Below the pieces are notes generated by a model that had not been told where the DNA came from, did no database searches, and saw only the letters and a program-made list of their open reading frames with translations. Position numbers and translations under genes: made by a program. This document shows positions 57,161 to 60,000 of a DNA stretch of 60,000 nucleotides, piece after piece (within the stretch, counting starts at the first letter, position 1; each line of letters opens with the position of its first letter). The DNA is taken from NCBI GenBank assembly GCA_950295325.1, contig OX485805.1, forward strand, positions 18,961,501-19,021,500, written 5' to 3'. Source of the stretch: Polytrichum commune. Lineage: Eukaryota > Streptophyta > Polytrichopsida > Polytrichales > Polytrichaceae.

Positions 57161-60000
57161 CACCCGCAACGCCCACCTCCCAAAGGAGGCATAACACCTT
57201 AAACTGCATCACGATACATGTGATCAACATTAGGCCAACGGGCTCACATTCATGCTGGTACTTAGATATGGGTATTATCTTTTATGTATTGGGGTCTCAA
57301 TATACGGCCCTATCTTGAGGTTGAGTTTCTTCCGCACGTGGAGAGTTGCCATTATAATATCTTGTGGTCCTTATAGCAAGTAGGGTTGGACATAAAGCTC
57401 ACCTTAGGAATGACTCGGCCACTTGTCTCCTTGAATGTATCACTACTACAGGGTTCATGGGGTCTTACCATTTGATTCCTGACTAATGCGTGATTTGGGG
57501 ATCTATGAAATTGGTGGCTCTAAAGCCACATTCATAGATTATGTACCATCTAAGGTTGGGAGTCCCATTTCCGTTACCCATAAACATTCATATGCACATA
57601 AGGGTAGTATGAATGTGCAAGTCGAGTGATTTTCCACATGTTTGGATGTTGGTGTCACGACGTTTAACAAAATCTTAAACAATAATCTCAAGTTTTGAAA
57701 TCATCATAAATGTTGATGTCGAAAGGCAAGACTCTTTTTCAGCCCATGTTCACATCACATGTCGTCGATAACTTAGAGATGAAAACGTGAGTACAATTAG
57801 TACCCTTTTCAAGGAACCCAAATCCATGTTTTCTTTCTTTCTTTCTTTCTTTTCATTAACTTGTTTTGTTTTTTCTATCACACTGAGTATGAAGGTTGCA
57901 CATGTGATTATTCAAGGCTTTTCTCATCATGTTAGAAAATGATGGCTACATGTGTGGAACTTCACGGTTTTAGGAGGCCATTATTATTATTAAAAAATAT
58001 TTTGGGGGTTATCGGAAATGGGTTCGTCTACCATAGCGGTCAAGAACCAATGGCATGCCACAACATTGCCATAAGTATGTTGGGGGTCCTATCTAGTGTC
58101 TCCTTGAAAGTAACTTGCAATGGTGATTGATGGGAAGACATTGTTCTACTGTGATTTACATCTCTATGTTAAATCATGGTACGTAGATGGCCATGTAAGG
58201 TATGCGGGTGTTATTCAATTGGACAAGTCTATATTTGATTGGTGTGTGGCTAGGTGAGGATAAAAAAACAAACATCATAAGGACTCAAGTTTAAAAGAGA
58301 TTGAACTATGTCATCAAATATTATTAACTACTGCACATTCAACAATGAGCAAAATTGGGAGGACCTTTGCATTCAATTTAGGAATCAACAAACATGCACT
58401 TCCGATAATCATAACTAAACTAAAGGAGGTTTGCTTTCCAATCCGGTTTTTGTGGGTGTTTCGCTAACAAAACATTATTAAGCCCTGTAGGTCGGTTCCA
58501 TGACCTTGGAATATGTCAATTATATTCCCTGGGTCCCCAAATAAAGTGAGAATACTTGTTTACTATTCACACGTTCAAATCGATGCTTGGAAATATGGGT
58601 GGGGTTATATTCCCAACACTCATCCCGACACCATTCACAAAAATCATTGCTCATCATGGCACTATTCACAAATTACATTGTTCATCTTGGGATTCTCACA
58701 CTGGAAACATTATTCATAGCAACTCTATGATAGAAATCACTGACATTATTCACAATATTCTTACTATTCATTATTCGTACTGACATCAATTTCTTCTTGT
58801 TTTCTAAGTTTCTTCCCACGAAGGTAAGATAGTGGGGGCCCATTTCAGATGCTAAATATAGAATGGAACACAACCATGCAGTTGAATAATGTTATGAGCG
58901 CAACACACATTTTGTTATGTAAATCCAATCGGTAGAAGTTGGTTGTAGGACTTGAGAAACGAAGCGAATAACACGCACGTACCTTATTCTCTCATGTAGC
59001 TCACGTAGGAAGCAACTCAGGGGCTGCTCACACAAACTTAGTTCAGACACCATCCATCCGCATCTCCGGCTACAATAGTGTCAACAGTAGTGGACCAACA
59101 TCTATTTCTGAACATATGAACAACAGATACCTCAATTACCCTTGTCTTGGGTTGCAATTCAATGAACTAGTGCACTTCTTCACCGTAGTCTAAAGCGGCC
59201 CTTAGTATAAATTTAAAGAGAGAGTTGTGGATCAAAACATATAGAGAGAAAAAATTCGATACAATGTATCAATTTGTGTAGATTTTCTCACACTTCGAAG
59301 ATTCAACTCCATTACAAAGTCATTTTCTTATAATCAACGACGTTCAACATTGATGTAGTCTTAGAGGAGAGACTCTTGTAAAGGGCTTTCTATTTTGTCC
59401 AAAACTAATTACAATCATCGTCTTAGTTGCTTACCACGTTATGTACTTAAGTGCTAATTCTTTATTATCTTTTACAACAAAACAATGACTTTGTATTTCT
59501 TTTGATCCTTCCATTAGAAAATCTGAAACAAGAGTTTAAATGAAACTTTGAATCCCCGGAGGGGAGGGGGTGGGACTCTTCGTACCATGTACAAACTAAC
59601 GTGAGTGTAAGAAGAAGTATTATTTGATATACAATTATGACAACATGTGAAGAATGAAATGAGTCACCACTTTAGTCTTGGACATATTCAAGTATAGACC
59701 ATTATTACATGTTACAAGTAGCCACCCCCCTTTATCTACCGTAGGTATCATGAAATGAAATTGATTGCAAAGTTCCACAAGCCAAGAGACGCGTGGGACC
59801 GGAAGAGCATGAAGGAGTAAACAAAAAGTCTAATCCGGAGAAGAAGGTGGGCTCAAAGGCCATGGGTTTGCGACAATGGCAAGTAGTTCAAGGAGGTGGT
59901 TGTGGTGTCGCAACTTGATTTCCATCAAGTTTGGTAGCAATCTTTCATCAAGTGTGACACCTAAAACCCCCACCCCTTTGCGTCATAGTCCGGGTGGAGG
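57161..60000. other. Spacer to window end, no gene seen
   Basis: Contains a short hairpin at 57501-57539, a CTTT microsatellite (about 57834-57850) and GGAGGGGAGGGGGTGGG (about 59559-59575). Short open frames, such as 57939-58130, carry no recognisable domain. Confidence 0.4.

Overview
This is nuclear DNA from a plant. Every gene carries GT-AG spliced introns (plus one GC-AG intron), and the proteins recognised are eukaryotic housekeeping types in plant versions: a RABG3-like Rab7, a PrimPol with plant-style tail motifs, a SWI3-type chromatin-remodelling subunit and a fragment of a FRO-type ferric reductase. Moderate gene density, short introns, small TIR elements and an AC-rich LINE remnant fit a land plant. 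I could not decide the lineage; a non-flowering plant is possible but unproven.

Layout. 1-5000: gene-poor, with TIR elements and simple repeats. 5819-8387: RAB7, six exons, 206 aa. 11080-16841: PRIMPOL, fourteen exons, 642 aa, all catalytic and zinc ligands present. 17000-19820: degenerate repeats and a broken PIF/Harbinger transposase on the minus strand. 20156-22141: intronless PIG-T (GPI transamidase subunit). 22150-28480: transposon-rich desert with three TIR-element types and a truncated FRO-like last exon (minus strand) abutting one of them. 28647-31895: six-exon, probably mitochondrial, J-domain-like gene whose introns are full of local duplications. 32000-38500: more TIR elements, including two inverted copies of one family. 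38545-39320: 195-bp tandem repeats just upstream of the SWI3-like gene (39742-45398, ten exons, 764 aa). 45400-48000: nothing recognised. 48180-48720: unrecognised duplicated segment. 49327-50365: 79-bp minisatellite of 13 units. 50509-51222: intronless minus-strand gene with a possible CID-like fold. 51500-60000: gene-poor, with an 84-bp TPRT-type insertion flanked by a target-site duplication and an AC-rich non-LTR retrotransposon remnant.

The genes do not form a pathway. They are independent housekeeping loci (late-endosomal traffic, damage-tolerant repriming, GPI anchoring, organelle chaperone-like function, chromatin remodelling). I see no defence island, biosynthetic cluster or new multi-gene system. 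The most unusual structure is tandem duplication inside genes: in SWI3 the 3' end of exon 2 with its splice donor recurs three more times within the intron, and introns of the J-like gene and PRIMPOL carry tandem duplications.

Exon boundaries were set by hand from reading frame, splice signals and family resemblance. No alignment, RNA or database evidence was available.
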